A DNA stretch of 64,000 bases. Source: Candidatus Electronema sp. (GTDB lineage: Bacteria; Desulfobacterota; Desulfobulbia; Desulfobulbales; Desulfobulbaceae). Below are positions 9,585 to 18,366 of this stretch, one piece after another. The first letter of the stretch is position 1; each line of letters opens with the position of its first letter. The stretch covers positions 30,028 to 94,027 of the forward strand of contig JAPEVH010000069.1 in the NCBI GenBank assembly GCA_026645415.1. Direction: 5' to 3'. The notes beneath the pieces were generated by a model, which did no database searches, was not told the origin of the DNA, and saw only the letters and a list, made by a program, of their open reading frames with translations. Position numbers and translations under genes: made by a program.

Positions 9585-12269
9585 ATGGCTTCACAAAAAG
9601 ATCAGCGGGTAAGTGATTTCGAGGAAGTACAGCAGACTCTTGCGCAACATCCGCGCATCAGGATAACACAGACCGAAGGCAATCCACCAGACTGCTATGA
9701 AATTGAATACAGCGTGACAGGGCTGGTTAAAGAGTCAGACGGAAGTATCCGCAAAACCTCTCAACACCTTATACTGTTCACTCTTCCCTTTGGCTATCCT
9801 CACTTTCCACCTGCGGCCAAGCCACTTACCTCGATTTTTCACCCAGATATAGACCCAGATTCGGTTCGTATTTCCTCTTATTGGCATGAAACGCCTTCCT
9901 TAGCAAAGCTCATTCTTCATCTTGAAGAGATGATCTGTGGCCAAGTCTATAATCTGGAAGATCCGTTCAATCAAGAAGCAGCAGACTGGTATGCTGCACA
10001 TGCTGATGAGCTACCCTGTGAGGCTTCTGTAGATGTTGCCGGAGCAAGCGAAACAGATGAACTTGATCTTGGCCTGACAGATCTTGATTTGGAATTTGAT
10101 GAACCAGTACAAGGACAAGACATTGATCTTTCTTTGGCGTTAGAGCCTGCCCAACAAATCGAAGATATTACCAATTTAGGTCTTACAGAAACGGACAGCG
10201 ACAGCTCAGAGTTGTCTTTGGAACTAGAGTCACCACCACCTATTGAGGACATTGCCGGTTTAAGTGGAGCTGAAGAAGAACAAGATACTCAGGACAGTTT
10301 TGACCTAGAGCTTGATCTTGCTCCAGAAGTTCCTGAGCCAGAGCCACCGCCGCAGGACTTTGGGCCAAAGCTGAAGGAAATTCGCGCTCATGTGCAAAGG
10401 AAAGAAATGGAAATTGCAGCACGGCTACTGGCTGGCCTGCCTGCAATTCCAGAGGTAGAAGAACTTCGGAAGCGAGTGAAAACAGCCTTGGCGGAACGGG
10501 ATGAACTGCTCGCTGAACTGAAAGCCTTTGAAGATGACGATAATTTTGAGGAAGCAAAAAAAGTTTTCAAAAAGATTAAGACAGTTGCAGTTGATACGTC
10601 AGATTTAGCTGAAATCGGGCGACGACTGGAGCAGTCTCAAAATATGCTCGCTGCCTTCTCTCTACCACAACAACAAGGGGAGGAACAAGCGGCAACAGAA
10701 GAACAGGAAGCTCCTCTAAAGAAGGTAAAAAGAGAGAAAAAAGCTACTAACGAGTCTCCGCGTAAGGAAAAACAGAAATCAGCAGTCCGTGCCGAAAAAA
10801 CCGAGGAGTTTTCTAATGTTAAAAGGCAAATTACCCGTACCATACAATGGAATGTACCTGTAGCTCCTTTTGCAGCGGTAGCGGCAATCGGTATAGTAAT
10901 CATTGGCGGCATCCTAATTTATACGAGAGATACTAACAATCTCCTAGAAGCCCAACTGGCATGGCAAGAAGCACAGCGCCTTTTCCGACAGAGTGACTGT
11001 CAGGGAGCAGATATAAAAGCGAGTGCTACTGATGCTATTTTAGACACAGTCCTCATACCTTTGTCGGCAAAAGGACGTATTAGAAAAGAAATTGCTGAAT
11101 TACAAGCAAGCGAAGGCTATCAGCTCTGCAAAGAAGGAAAAGGAACATATAAAGGAGAACCAATACTTCTGCCAGAGCTGAAGAAGCGTGAACAGCTCGA
11201 TAAGCTGATTACAGTAGCAGAGCAAGCCTTAGAAAGGGGAAATATTGGGTCAGCTAGTGAAGCTTATGAAAAAGCGTGGAAGTTTGCCGCAGAAAATGAG
11301 CTACCTGAAGAAGCGTTGGCTTTGAAAAAGCATACCTATGAACTGCGTCTCCAAGATGCTCGGCAGGGGATAGAAGTCGCAAAGAAGGTAAAAGGCTGGG
11401 AGAATGTGGTAACTTATTGTCGGCAGGGGATAGAAGCCGCAAAAGAGCTAGGTGACAGTGAAATCCAAGAAAGTATTAGCAAAATACTGGCAGAGGCCCT
11501 TTTTAACCTTGAACTCTCTAAATATAAACTAAAATTTACTAAGGCGCGCGGGCAATGGCAGCAACTTCTTGAACAGTTAAAAAATCTTCAAATTTTGCTG
11601 AAAGAGAACCCAGATGCAGCCACTCCAGAAAAAAAACTGGAACTAGAGCAGCTCATGGCCCGTTGTCAATTCTATCAGCTTCTTTACCTTGCTGGCGAAA
11701 ATTATAGTAGCAAGGGAGATTATGAGACTGCTGTCAGCTACTATGAACAGGCCTTGACTTCACTACAAAATAAGCAAGATTTGTTTACCAGAGAGGAAAA
11801 GGAGACTGTTGAGCAAATCAAACGTACCATCATACTGATCAAAATCAGCGATGCGTTAAACAAGGCAATGGTAGAGGAGGAGTCTGGTAATTTTTCTCAA
11901 CCCTTAAAGCATTATAGGGAAATAAAAGAGCTTCTCAAAACACCTAGCCTAGTAAAAGATGAAAGTTTGATACCGCTTGAGGAAAAGGTTGATTCAAAAA
12001 TCAGCCGTTTATCTCAAGTGCTAAAGAAACAACAAAATAAAGAATGGCTTGATGCACATTACAAGAAGATTTGCACAGGTGCTTATCCCTCTGCCCGACC
12101 TGAGCTTCTCAGTGATCCACGGCTCGATTTTATGAAGATGCTCAGAGGGCAGGAGTTATATAAGTTAAGCTGTCTTGAGGCTCGGAAGTACCGGCTTGAA
12201 CTGTACTATCTGCTCAATCCAACAAACGGGCAATGGACACCATACTCAGGACAAGTTCATCAAGAATGA
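9585..12269 (+). CDS. Membrane-anchored protein with N-terminal E2/UBC-like domain and TPR-rich C-terminus
   Basis: The frame is open from 9504, but the ATG at 9585 (MASQKDQRVSDFEE) fits best and gives 894 residues. Residues about 10-140 match the ubiquitin-conjugating (E2/UBC) fold: FTLPFGYPHFPPAAKPL, then FHPDIDPDSVRISSYW, then LILHLEEMI and EDPFNQEAADWY, the counterpart of the E2 closing helix. The E2 catalytic Cys (xSICLD in E2s) is replaced in SVRISS, so thioester chemistry is not expected. An acidic linker with repeated LDLGLTDLDLEF-type runs (about 155-255) and a charged coiled region precede one membrane span, APFAAVAAIGIVIIGGILIY (about 427-446). The remainder is helical, with TPR-like units including GDYETAVSYYEQAL. 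I know of no described protein with this layout. An ORF on the other strand overlaps the 3' end by 10 bp. Confidence 0.8.
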   Translation: MASQKDQRVSDFEEVQQTLAQHPRIRITQTEGNPPDCYEIEYSVTGLVKESDGSIRKTSQHLILFTLPFGYPHFPPAAKPLTSIFHPDIDPDSVRISSYWHETPSLAKLILHLEEMICGQVYNLEDPFNQEAADWYAAHADELPCEASVDVAGASETDELDLGLTDLDLEFDEPVQGQDIDLSLALEPAQQIEDITNLGLTETDSDSSELSLELESPPPIEDIAGLSGAEEEQDTQDSFDLELDLAPEVPEPEPPPQDFGPKLKEIRAHVQRKEMEIAARLLAGLPAIPEVEELRKRVKTALAERDELLAELKAFEDDDNFEEAKKVFKKIKTVAVDTSDLAEIGRRLEQSQNMLAAFSLPQQQGEEQAATEEQEAPLKKVKREKKATNESPRKEKQKSAVRAEKTEEFSNVKRQITRTIQWNVPVAPFAAVAAIGIVIIGGILIYTRDTNNLLEAQLAWQEAQRLFRQSDCQGADIKASATDAILDTVLIPLSAKGRIRKEIAELQASEGYQLCKEGKGTYKGEPILLPELKKREQLDKLITVAEQALERGNIGSASEAYEKAWKFAAENELPEEALALKKHTYELRLQDARQGIEVAKKVKGWENVVTYCRQGIEAAKELGDSEIQESISKILAEALFNLELSKYKLKFTKARGQWQQLLEQLKNLQILLKENPDAATPEKKLELEQLMARCQFYQLLYLAGENYSSKGDYETAVSYYEQALTSLQNKQDLFTREEKETVEQIKRTIILIKISDALNKAMVEEESGNFSQPLKHYREIKELLKTPSLVKDESLIPLEEKVDSKISRLSQVLKKQQNKEWLDAHYKKICTGAYPSARPELLSDPRLDFMKMLRGQELYKLSCLEARKYRLELYYLLNPTNGQWTPYSGQVHQE

Positions 12270-12508
12270 TGATGATGCGAGCTGTTATCATGTCCTGGGG
12301 CAGCAAGTGGGCCGCCAGCTCGATGTAAAGCCTCTTCTAACGAGCGATGGGCTGATTGGAGGGCATCAGATGCCCGGCGCAGTAATCCTGCAATTTCTGG
12401 GGCATCTGCGGACAAAGTTTCAGCCCAGCGCAAAAATTCTGCTCCATGTCCTTGGTTGTGTTCGATCCAATGTGGGAGCAATACCCGTAATTTATCTACG
12501 TCCTTCAT
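12260..12508 (-). CDS. Small helical protein with histidine-rich tail (probable metal binding)
   Basis: An 82-residue protein, MKDVDKLRVLLPHWIEHN..., predicted to be two or three helices, ending PGHDNSSHHHHS. Histidines also occur at HWIEHNQGH near the N-terminus. The His tail suggests binding of nickel or another transition metal, which agrees with the CooT-type nickel protein 27 bp upstream on the same strand. A family of small proteins with this layout is known in anaerobes, but I cannot name a proven function. The stop region overlaps by 10 bp the 3' end of the convergent E2-like gene. Start: ATG at 12508, about 30 bp after the cooT stop. Confidence 0.7.
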   Translation of the reverse strand: MKDVDKLRVLLPHWIEHNQGHGAEFLRWAETLSADAPEIAGLLRRASDALQSAHRSLEEALHRAGGPLAAPGHDNSSHHHHS

Positions 12509-12535
12509 TATGTATCCCTTTGAGTTTTTTTTATT

Positions 12536-12739
12536 TTATGTTATCTGCTTAACAGATAGTATCATTGAGCCACTCAGAAAATCAATGCTCTGAACCCAAG
12601 CATTGGGTACAGTTAACGGCTCTTCAAAAAAGGTCTTAAGAGTCACACCGTCAGGGGTTACATTCACATCTGTGACCGCCTCCATCACTATTTTTTGGCT
12701 CCCATCACTTTGTTCCACAATTGCTTTAAGCTGGCACAT
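12536..12739 (-). CDS. cooT: CooT-family nickel-binding protein
   Basis: The 67-residue product begins MCQLKAIVEQSDGS and continues VMEAVTDVNVTPDGVTLKTFF, a small beta-rich fold. In CooT of carbon-monoxide dehydrogenase (CODH) systems, the conserved Cys2 directly after the initiator Met binds nickel in a homodimer; that Cys is present here. CooT proteins act as nickel chaperones for CODH maturation, but many occur away from CODH genes, as here. The gene sits between the His-tailed small protein and kdsD on one strand; AAGGAGAAC lies just before the ATG. The name follows the family; a CODH role is not shown by this window. Confidence 0.8.
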   Translation of the reverse strand: MCQLKAIVEQSDGSQKIVMEAVTDVNVTPDGVTLKTFFEEPLTVPNAWVQSIDFLSGSMILSVKQIT

Positions 12740-12753
12740 AAGGTTCTCCTTAT

Positions 12754-13728
12754 TCAGATGAGAAAACGAAATTCCCCTTTGCCGAGTAAGTCATGCAGAT
12801 GAAGGATGCCTTGCACTCGGCCTAATTCGTCTGTCACAGCTAACACGGTGATGTCTTTACTCTGCATCAGACTGAGGGCATCTGCTGCCATCATTTCAGG
12901 GCTGATGCGGACTGGTGTTTTGGTCATAACAAACTTTGTGCTGCTCTCTGCCTGCCAATGACTACTAATCAGATAGCGCCGTAAATCGCCGTCCGTAATG
13001 ATACCGCGTAGCTCACCAGAATCGGCTACAACTAAGACTGCACCAAGATTTTTACGATTTAGCTCGGCCACAGCTTCTTCTAAGTAGGCATCCTCGCTGA
13101 TCATCGGCACCTGAGCATCAGTGAGCATCACTTCGCGTACTGCTACCTTGAGCCGCTCTCCTAGACTGCCACCAGGATGATTACGGCGAAAATCTTCCAC
13201 TTGGAAGCGATGTCGCTTTAGTAAAGCTACAGCCAACGCATCACCAAGAGCCAGACTTGCGGTGGTAGACGCGGTTGGAGCTAAACCTAGCGGGCAAGCC
13301 TCTTGAGGCACCGCAACATTTAAAACTACTGTTGCCTGTTCTGCAAGAGAAGACGTAGGATTGCCAGTCATGGCAATTACGGGCAAAGACTGGACTTTTG
13401 AGCTAGCAAGGACTCGGTTCAGTTCTGTGGTTTCCCCGGAATAGGAGATGGCCAAGATCACATCCTTTGCTCCAACCATACCAAGGTCGCCGTGCATCGC
13501 TTCGACTGGATGAAGGAATAAAGAGGGCGTTCCGGTAGAATTGAAGGTAGCAGCCATCTTTTGGCCTATCAAACCTGACTTGCCTATACCGGTGATGACC
13601 AGTCGGTTGGGCGGGCAGGCCATGATCAGATCAACTGCTTGGCCAAACTCAGTTCCTAATCTGTCACGAACTGCCTGAAGACCTTGTATCTCAATATCCA
13701 AAACCTCGCGAGCTTGCTCTATTGTCAT
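12754..13728 (-). CDS. kdsD: Arabinose-5-phosphate isomerase (KpsF/GutQ/KdsD family)
   Basis: The 324-residue protein has an SIS sugar-isomerase domain (NRLVITGIGKSGLIGQKMAATF at about 42-63, then HPVEAMHGDLGMV and AISYSGETTE) followed by two CBS domains (from about 205, with GIITDGDLRRYL and QGILHLHDLL). KdsD interconverts ribulose-5-phosphate and arabinose-5-phosphate, the first step of Kdo synthesis for lipopolysaccharide. The length matches the family (about 325). Its ATG overlaps the TGA of the preceding reductase gene (ATGA), so the two are translationally coupled. Confidence 0.93.
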   Translation of the reverse strand: MTIEQAREVLDIEIQGLQAVRDRLGTEFGQAVDLIMACPPNRLVITGIGKSGLIGQKMAATFNSTGTPSLFLHPVEAMHGDLGMVGAKDVILAISYSGETTELNRVLASSKVQSLPVIAMTGNPTSSLAEQATVVLNVAVPQEACPLGLAPTASTTASLALGDALAVALLKRHRFQVEDFRRNHPGGSLGERLKVAVREVMLTDAQVPMISEDAYLEEAVAELNRKNLGAVLVVADSGELRGIITDGDLRRYLISSHWQAESSTKFVMTKTPVRISPEMMAADALSLMQSKDITVLAVTDELGRVQGILHLHDLLGKGEFRFLI

Positions 13729-14741
13729 GCTTTTTCTCTCAAATCGACAACAATTCGTCCCCGTGTTTGGCCAGCAAGCATGGCATCAACTGTTTGACTA
13801 AGTTGCTCTAAGGTAATCTGCTGACTCAGCTTGACAAGGACATCTTGCAACAACGGGTGCCAAGTTCCGGCGAGCTTATCCCAGATTTCCTTGCGCCGAG
13901 TCAACGGACATTCAGCCGAGTCAATGCCAACCAAGCTGACTCCCCGCAGAATAAAAGGATAAACCGTTAAAGCGAGGTCACCAGAAGCTGCATTACCGCA
14001 GCAAGTGACTATGCCACCATAGCGGGTTGCTTTAATGGCACCTGCCAAGATCTCACCACCAACTGTATCCACTACTCCAGCCCAGCGTTCGCGAAGTAGA
14101 GCCGCACTTACCCTGCCTGTTGCCTGTTGCCGATTGAGTACGGCAGTACAGCCAAGCTGCTGCAAAAAATCGTGTTCGCTCTCTTTGCCAGTTACTGCTG
14201 TAACAGCAAAACCAAGTTTGGCAAGTAACGCCACAGCCAAAGAACCAACACCGCCAGTGGCTCCTGTGACGAGCACTGGCCCCTGCTCAGGTCGTAGACC
14301 AAAGGCGAGGAGTTTATCTACACATTGGGCCGCCGTGAAGCCTGCTGTGCCGATCTGCATAGTTTCTAGCAGAGAGAGCTGCTCAGGTTTAGAAAGCACC
14401 CAACTTGCTGGAACGCGAATATATTCACCAAAGCCACCCGGTGTATTCATACCAAGATCATAACACATGCAGATGACTTCATCACCTGCACTGAACTGTG
14501 GCACTGTCGAGAACGCAACCACTCCAGCGGCATCAATACCTGGTGTGTGCGGATATTTTTTTGTTACGCCTCGGTTACCACTTGCTGATAGAGCATCTTT
14601 ATAATTAAGCGAGGAAAACTGCACTCGAATCAGCACGTCACCGGGTGGCAGGTCAGCAAGACAGCGTTCTTCAATCTTTTGCTGAAAGCCTTCTGCTTGC
14701 TCTCGCACTACAAGGGCCTTGAATTTTGTTTGGTCGTTCAT
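13725..14741 (-). CDS. YhdH/AcuI-type NADPH-dependent quinone oxidoreductase / acrylyl-CoA reductase
   Basis: A medium-chain dehydrogenase/reductase of the YhdH group: FSSLNYKDALSASGNRGV, HTPGIDAAGVV and the Rossmann motif VTGATGGVGSLAVALLAKLG are clear. No zinc-ligand pattern of alcohol dehydrogenases is seen. AcuI members reduce acrylyl-CoA to propionyl-CoA with NADPH; other YhdH members are quinone reductase-like. I use the ATG at 14741, five codons inside the longest frame that starts with TTG at 14756. This ATG lies four bases after the stop of the upstream hybrid kinase gene. The substrate cannot be decided from sequence. Confidence 0.87.
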   Translation of the reverse strand: MNDQTKFKALVVREQAEGFQQKIEERCLADLPPGDVLIRVQFSSLNYKDALSASGNRGVTKKYPHTPGIDAAGVVAFSTVPQFSAGDEVICMCYDLGMNTPGGFGEYIRVPASWVLSKPEQLSLLETMQIGTAGFTAAQCVDKLLAFGLRPEQGPVLVTGATGGVGSLAVALLAKLGFAVTAVTGKESEHDFLQQLGCTAVLNRQQATGRVSAALLRERWAGVVDTVGGEILAGAIKATRYGGIVTCCGNAASGDLALTVYPFILRGVSLVGIDSAECPLTRRKEIWDKLAGTWHPLLQDVLVKLSQQITLEQLSQTVDAMLAGQTRGRIVVDLREKA

Positions 14742-14745
14742 GAAA

Positions 14746-16368
14746 TTATGTTGCAAGTAACCAGCGTTGTAAGGTGGCGTTAAGTTGCTCTTTATTAACA
14801 GGTTTCGTTAAGTAGTCATCCATGCCAGCCGCAAAGCATTTTTCTTGATCACCACTCATAGCATTGGCGGTCATGGCAATAATCAAGCGATGCCTGCCAT
14901 ACAAGTGCTTGCGAAGCTGCTCATTCAGTTCTTCTTCTAACTTAGTAGCGATTTCTGCCGTCAGTGCTTCACCTTTCTCGAAGGAGCGAATAATTCTTGT
15001 TAAGCTGTAACCATCTAGCCGAGGCATCTGCACATCTGAAAGAATGAGATCAAAATCGTCATGTTCCAATAAAACATGTAAGGCTTCTATACCATCAGTC
15101 GCCTCAGTCACCTGATGTTTGAATTTCTCCAACACCACCCGAAGCAAGAAACGATTAGCTGGATTATCTTCCACTAAGAGAATACGCAATGGTTGGACAG
15201 TGACTGACTCTGGACTAGAATAAATCGTTGGCAAAGGTACTGCAACAGCCCGACCAAAGATCACCGTAAAGGTAAAGGTAGATCCCTTCCCTTGTTCGCT
15301 TTCAACACTAATACTGCCATCCATCAGTTCACAGAGCTGACGACAGATAGCTAAACCTAATCCGGTGCCACCAAACTTGCGTGAAACCGAGCTGTCTTCC
15401 TGTGAGAAGGCACTAAATATGGAACTAACCTTATCCGCTTTGACACCAATACCCTTATCAATAACAGAAACTTGTATGGTAAGAGTCTCTGGTCCAGAAT
15501 CTGCGAGCGTAACCTGAATGCGAATAGGCCCATGCTCAGAAAACTTAATTGCATTACTGAGTAAATTCAGGATAATTTGCCGAAAGCGGAGCCTATCGCC
15601 TTCCATCGCCTCCGGCACATCTGAAGCTATATCTACAAGGATATCCAGCCCCTTTTCCTTGGATAAAACAGAAACCGTGCGAACAGCAGCCTCAACCGCC
15701 TCAGCCAAGATAAAGGTATGTTCATCTAACTCCATCTGGCCGGCTTCTATTTTGGAAAAATCAAGAATATCGTTGATCAGAGAAAGCAGCGAGTCCGCAG
15801 AAAGTTTGACCGTTTCCAGATATTTTCGCTGCTGTGCATCAACCGCTTTTTCTAAGGCCAGATCCGTCATGCCAATAATTGCACTCATTGGGGTACGGAT
15901 CTCGTGGCTCATATTAGCCAGAAAGACCGACTTAGACTGCGAGGCTGCTTCAGCTCTGAGACGTGCATCTTGAAGCTGCTGCCGCATTCGCAACAGCTCA
16001 ATCTGGGTGCTGATTCGGGCGCGAACTATCTCTAGCTTGAAAGGTTTAGTAATGAAATCTACAGCTCCTGCGTCTAGTCCTTGTAGCTCGTCGCTCTCCT
16101 TATCTAAGGCACTGAGAAAGATGACCGGGATATGTTTTGTCCGATTATCAGCTTTTAGACGGCGGCAGACCTCATAGCCATCCAAGCCTGGCATCATGAT
16201 ATCAAGCAGAATAAGATCAGGCTGTGGCGGCTGAAGGGCAAGATCTAAACCCTGCTTCCCACCAGTGGCAACCCTGACGGTGTACTCTGGCGACATGGCC
16301 TCGCCAAGGAGCATCAAATTGTCAATGATGTCATCAATGATGAGAAGAGTAGGTTTTCTGTCGCTCAT
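14746..16368 (-). CDS. Hybrid sensor kinase: receiver, HisKA, HATPase, second receiver
   Basis: The 540-residue cytoplasmic protein has an N-terminal receiver (LILLDIMMPGLDGYEV, Asp56), a HisKA dimerisation domain ([14 protein letters not shown], His155), an HATPase domain with N box LLSNAIKF (269-276) and G boxes VIDKGIGV and [10 protein letters not shown], and a C-terminal receiver (LILSDVQMPRLDGY, Asp445). It has no membrane segment or input domain other than the first receiver, so it probably takes signal from another kinase and passes it on through a phosphorelay. It begins a minus-strand run with the reductase and kdsD genes downstream, four to fifteen bases away. Its partner response regulator is not visible in the window. 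Confidence 0.93.
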   Translation of the reverse strand: MSDRKPTLLIIDDIIDNLMLLGEAMSPEYTVRVATGGKQGLDLALQPPQPDLILLDIMMPGLDGYEVCRRLKADNRTKHIPVIFLSALDKESDELQGLDAGAVDFITKPFKLEIVRARISTQIELLRMRQQLQDARLRAEAASQSKSVFLANMSHEIRTPMSAIIGMTDLALEKAVDAQQRKYLETVKLSADSLLSLINDILDFSKIEAGQMELDEHTFILAEAVEAAVRTVSVLSKEKGLDILVDIASDVPEAMEGDRLRFRQIILNLLSNAIKFSEHGPIRIQVTLADSGPETLTIQVSVIDKGIGVKADKVSSIFSAFSQEDSSVSRKFGGTGLGLAICRQLCELMDGSISVESEQGKGSTFTFTVIFGRAVAVPLPTIYSSPESVTVQPLRILLVEDNPANRFLLRVVLEKFKHQVTEATDGIEALHVLLEHDDFDLILSDVQMPRLDGYSLTRIIRSFEKGEALTAEIATKLEEELNEQLRKHLYGRHRLIIAMTANAMSGDQEKCFAAGMDDYLTKPVNKEQLNATLQRWLLAT

Positions 16369-16494
16369 AAATATTTAATCGAAGAGCCGACCAATTCTGA
16401 TGCTGCCAGCAGAGACAAAAGAAAGGCCATTATTTTTCTGTATCGTATTCCTCTGGCAACAGGTTTATTCTTTTCATGCAGCCTTTGTGCTCTT

Positions 16495-17724
16495 CTATTT
16501 TAGCCGGTATTCGTCAGCACGGCTAATAATGAATTGCTGCCATGAAGGATCGGCAAAAGCGTGAGCAATGGTGAAGATATCTTTATCGCCTCGACCTGAC
16601 ATATTGATGATGATTGCCTGCTCAGGCGACATCTGTGGTGCCTCTTTAATAGCCTGAACAAAGGCATGAGAAGACTCTAAGGCTGGAATGATGCCTTCTG
16701 TTTTCATGGTGAGTTGGAGGGCTTCTAAGACTTCCTTATCCGTGGCAGCCTCAAAGCGAACCCGGCCTTTCTCACCCAGATCGGCGAGAATCGGCGAAAT
16801 GCCGACATAGTCCAGACCAGCAGAAATAGAATGGGTGTCGAGCATCTGGCCGTCGCTATCTTGAAGGAAGCGGCTTTTATAGCCTTGCGCAATTCCAGCT
16901 GAAGCCCGATCACTCAACATGCGGCAGGCGTGTTTGCCAGTGTCTAAACCCTTACCACCAGCCTCCACGCCGATCAACTCCACACTGCTTTGATCAAGAA
17001 AACCTTGAAAAATCCCCATTGCATTGGAGCCGCCACCCACACAGGCATAGACTCGATCAGGCATACGCCCATGCTGTTCCATAATCTGCCGCTTGGCTTC
17101 TTGGCCGATAATTGACTGAAACCAAGCCACCATTTCTGGGAAGGGATGCGGCCCGCAGACCGTGCCAAAGACATAATGGGTATTGTCCATACTTGCCACC
17201 CAGTCGCGGAAGGCTTCGTTAATCGCGTCTTTAAGGGTGCGCGAGCCGTCTTTCACTGACACCACGGTTGCACCCAATTTTTCCATCCAGAAAACATTCG
17301 GCCGCTGCCGGGCTACGTCTTCTTCACCCATGTAGATGGTGCAAGCAAGGCCAAAACGAGCGGCCATAGTTGCTGTGGCCACGCCGTGCTGACCTGCGCC
17401 AGTCTCAGCAATGACTCGCGTCTTTCCCATCCGCTTGACCAGCAGCCCTTGCCCCATCACGTTGTTGGCCTTATGTGCGCCGGTGTGGTTAAGGTCTTCG
17501 CGCTTAATGTAAATCTTTGCCCCGCCAAGATGCTTGGACAGGTTTTCTGCATAAGTCAGCGGCGTGGGACGACCAGAGTAATTGGCCATAAAATCAATGT
17601 ATTCTTGCCAAAACTTGGCATCGGCCTGCGCTGCCTCGTAAGCCGCGTTCAGCTCGACAAAAGTTTGATGCAGCACTTCCGGGATAAATGCCCCGCCCCA
17701 TTGACCAAAATATCCTTTTTTCAT
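16495..17724 (-). CDS. trpB: Tryptophan synthase beta chain
   Basis: A 409-residue PLP enzyme that condenses indole with serine. HTGAHKANNVMGQG (from 80) carries the PLP-binding Lys, and AETGAGQHGVATA and the phosphate-binding GGGSNAMG are intact. The C-terminus has ESSHAF and SGRGDKD, as in TrpB1-type enzymes. TrpB normally works with TrpA; no trpA is adjacent here. Two tiny upstream genes (59 and 80 residues) run into it, and the 59-residue stop overlaps the trpB ATG (ATGA), so translation is coupled. Confidence 0.97.
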   Translation of the reverse strand: MKKGYFGQWGGAFIPEVLHQTFVELNAAYEAAQADAKFWQEYIDFMANYSGRPTPLTYAENLSKHLGGAKIYIKREDLNHTGAHKANNVMGQGLLVKRMGKTRVIAETGAGQHGVATATMAARFGLACTIYMGEEDVARQRPNVFWMEKLGATVVSVKDGSRTLKDAINEAFRDWVASMDNTHYVFGTVCGPHPFPEMVAWFQSIIGQEAKRQIMEQHGRMPDRVYACVGGGSNAMGIFQGFLDQSSVELIGVEAGGKGLDTGKHACRMLSDRASAGIAQGYKSRFLQDSDGQMLDTHSISAGLDYVGISPILADLGEKGRVRFEAATDKEVLEALQLTMKTEGIIPALESSHAFVQAIKEAPQMSPEQAIIINMSGRGDKDIFTIAHAFADPSWQQFIISRADEYRLK

Positions 17725-17900
17725 AGTGTATTATTTTGCAACGCAGGATTCTTGCCTGCGAATTCTGTTTTATCTTGGGCGAAAAAAATCGGGCCGTGTT
17801 TTTTTAGCATTAGGTCAAGCTCTTCTCTGATAATGCGGCGGACAACCGGTTCTAATGCCTTGACAAATTCATCAATCAGTGCTGTGTTGACTGCCTGCAT
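17721..17900 (-). CDS. 59-residue helical small protein coupled to trpB
   Basis: From ATG at 17900 the frame reads MQAVNTALIDEFVKALEP, then VVRRIIREELDLMLKKHG, and ends GKNPALQNNTL. GGAG lies nine bases before the ATG, and the TGA overlaps the trpB start as ATGA. The charged helix (REELDLMLKKHG) followed by FFAQDK resembles the antitoxin-like or regulatory small proteins that have a helix followed by a short FxLDP tail; this is inference and I cannot name a family. It follows the 80-residue gene by 16 bp, and both precede trpB, so they could be a small regulatory pair for that operon. Confidence 0.55.
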   Translation of the reverse strand: MQAVNTALIDEFVKALEPVVRRIIREELDLMLKKHGPIFFAQDKTEFAGKNPALQNNTL

Positions 17901-17916
17901 TTTCTATCTCCATTAG

Positions 17917-18159
17917 TTACGTTACGCATAATTCATACTCGCCTTGGCTAGCACGTTCAATAGGGTCATCATGTAAACAGCCATAAGTTTCCCGAATGAA
18001 CTTTTCCCAATCCATTGTTGTTTTAACCGCAACAATGCCTGCATCAGAAAGTAGCTCTCCTGCGGGAAGCTCGAAGACCTTAATGATATTATACAGAGCA
18101 GTTAAATGTTCATCCCGTACCTTGTCTATTTCATTTTTCAGTAACTGTCTGGTGATCAT
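17917..18159 (-). CDS. 80-residue antitoxin-like protein
   Basis: Starting at the ATG at 18159, after AAAGGAG with a five-base spacer, the frame reads MITRQLLKNEIDKVRDEHL and ends DWEKFIRETYGCLHDDPIERA...EYELCVT. The longer frame to 18225 lacks a comparable start. The helical N-terminus plus a tail DWxxFIxxTYGxLxDDPIER is typical of small antitoxins that usually sit just before a PIN-domain toxin. Here the following gene is a 59-residue helical protein instead, so it is an orphan antitoxin-like gene. Function is not proven. Confidence 0.6.
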   Translation of the reverse strand: MITRQLLKNEIDKVRDEHLTALYNIIKVFELPAGELLSDAGIVAVKTTMDWEKFIRETYGCLHDDPIERASQGEYELCVT

Positions 18160-18366
18160 ACTTTCTCCTTTGCAGGTTATGGAGACTTCCTGCTCACCTG
18201 AACTGTGATTTTCCGGCTGCTCCAATCCACATTTAGGACGTAGATAAAAAAACGCCTACAGCTAACTTGAATTCCTCAATATAATCCTACCACCAAGGTG
18301 CGACTCGATGACTGTTTGCTATCAGGCGCGATAGCACTGCAAATAAAGGTGCAAAACCAAGTGCCT

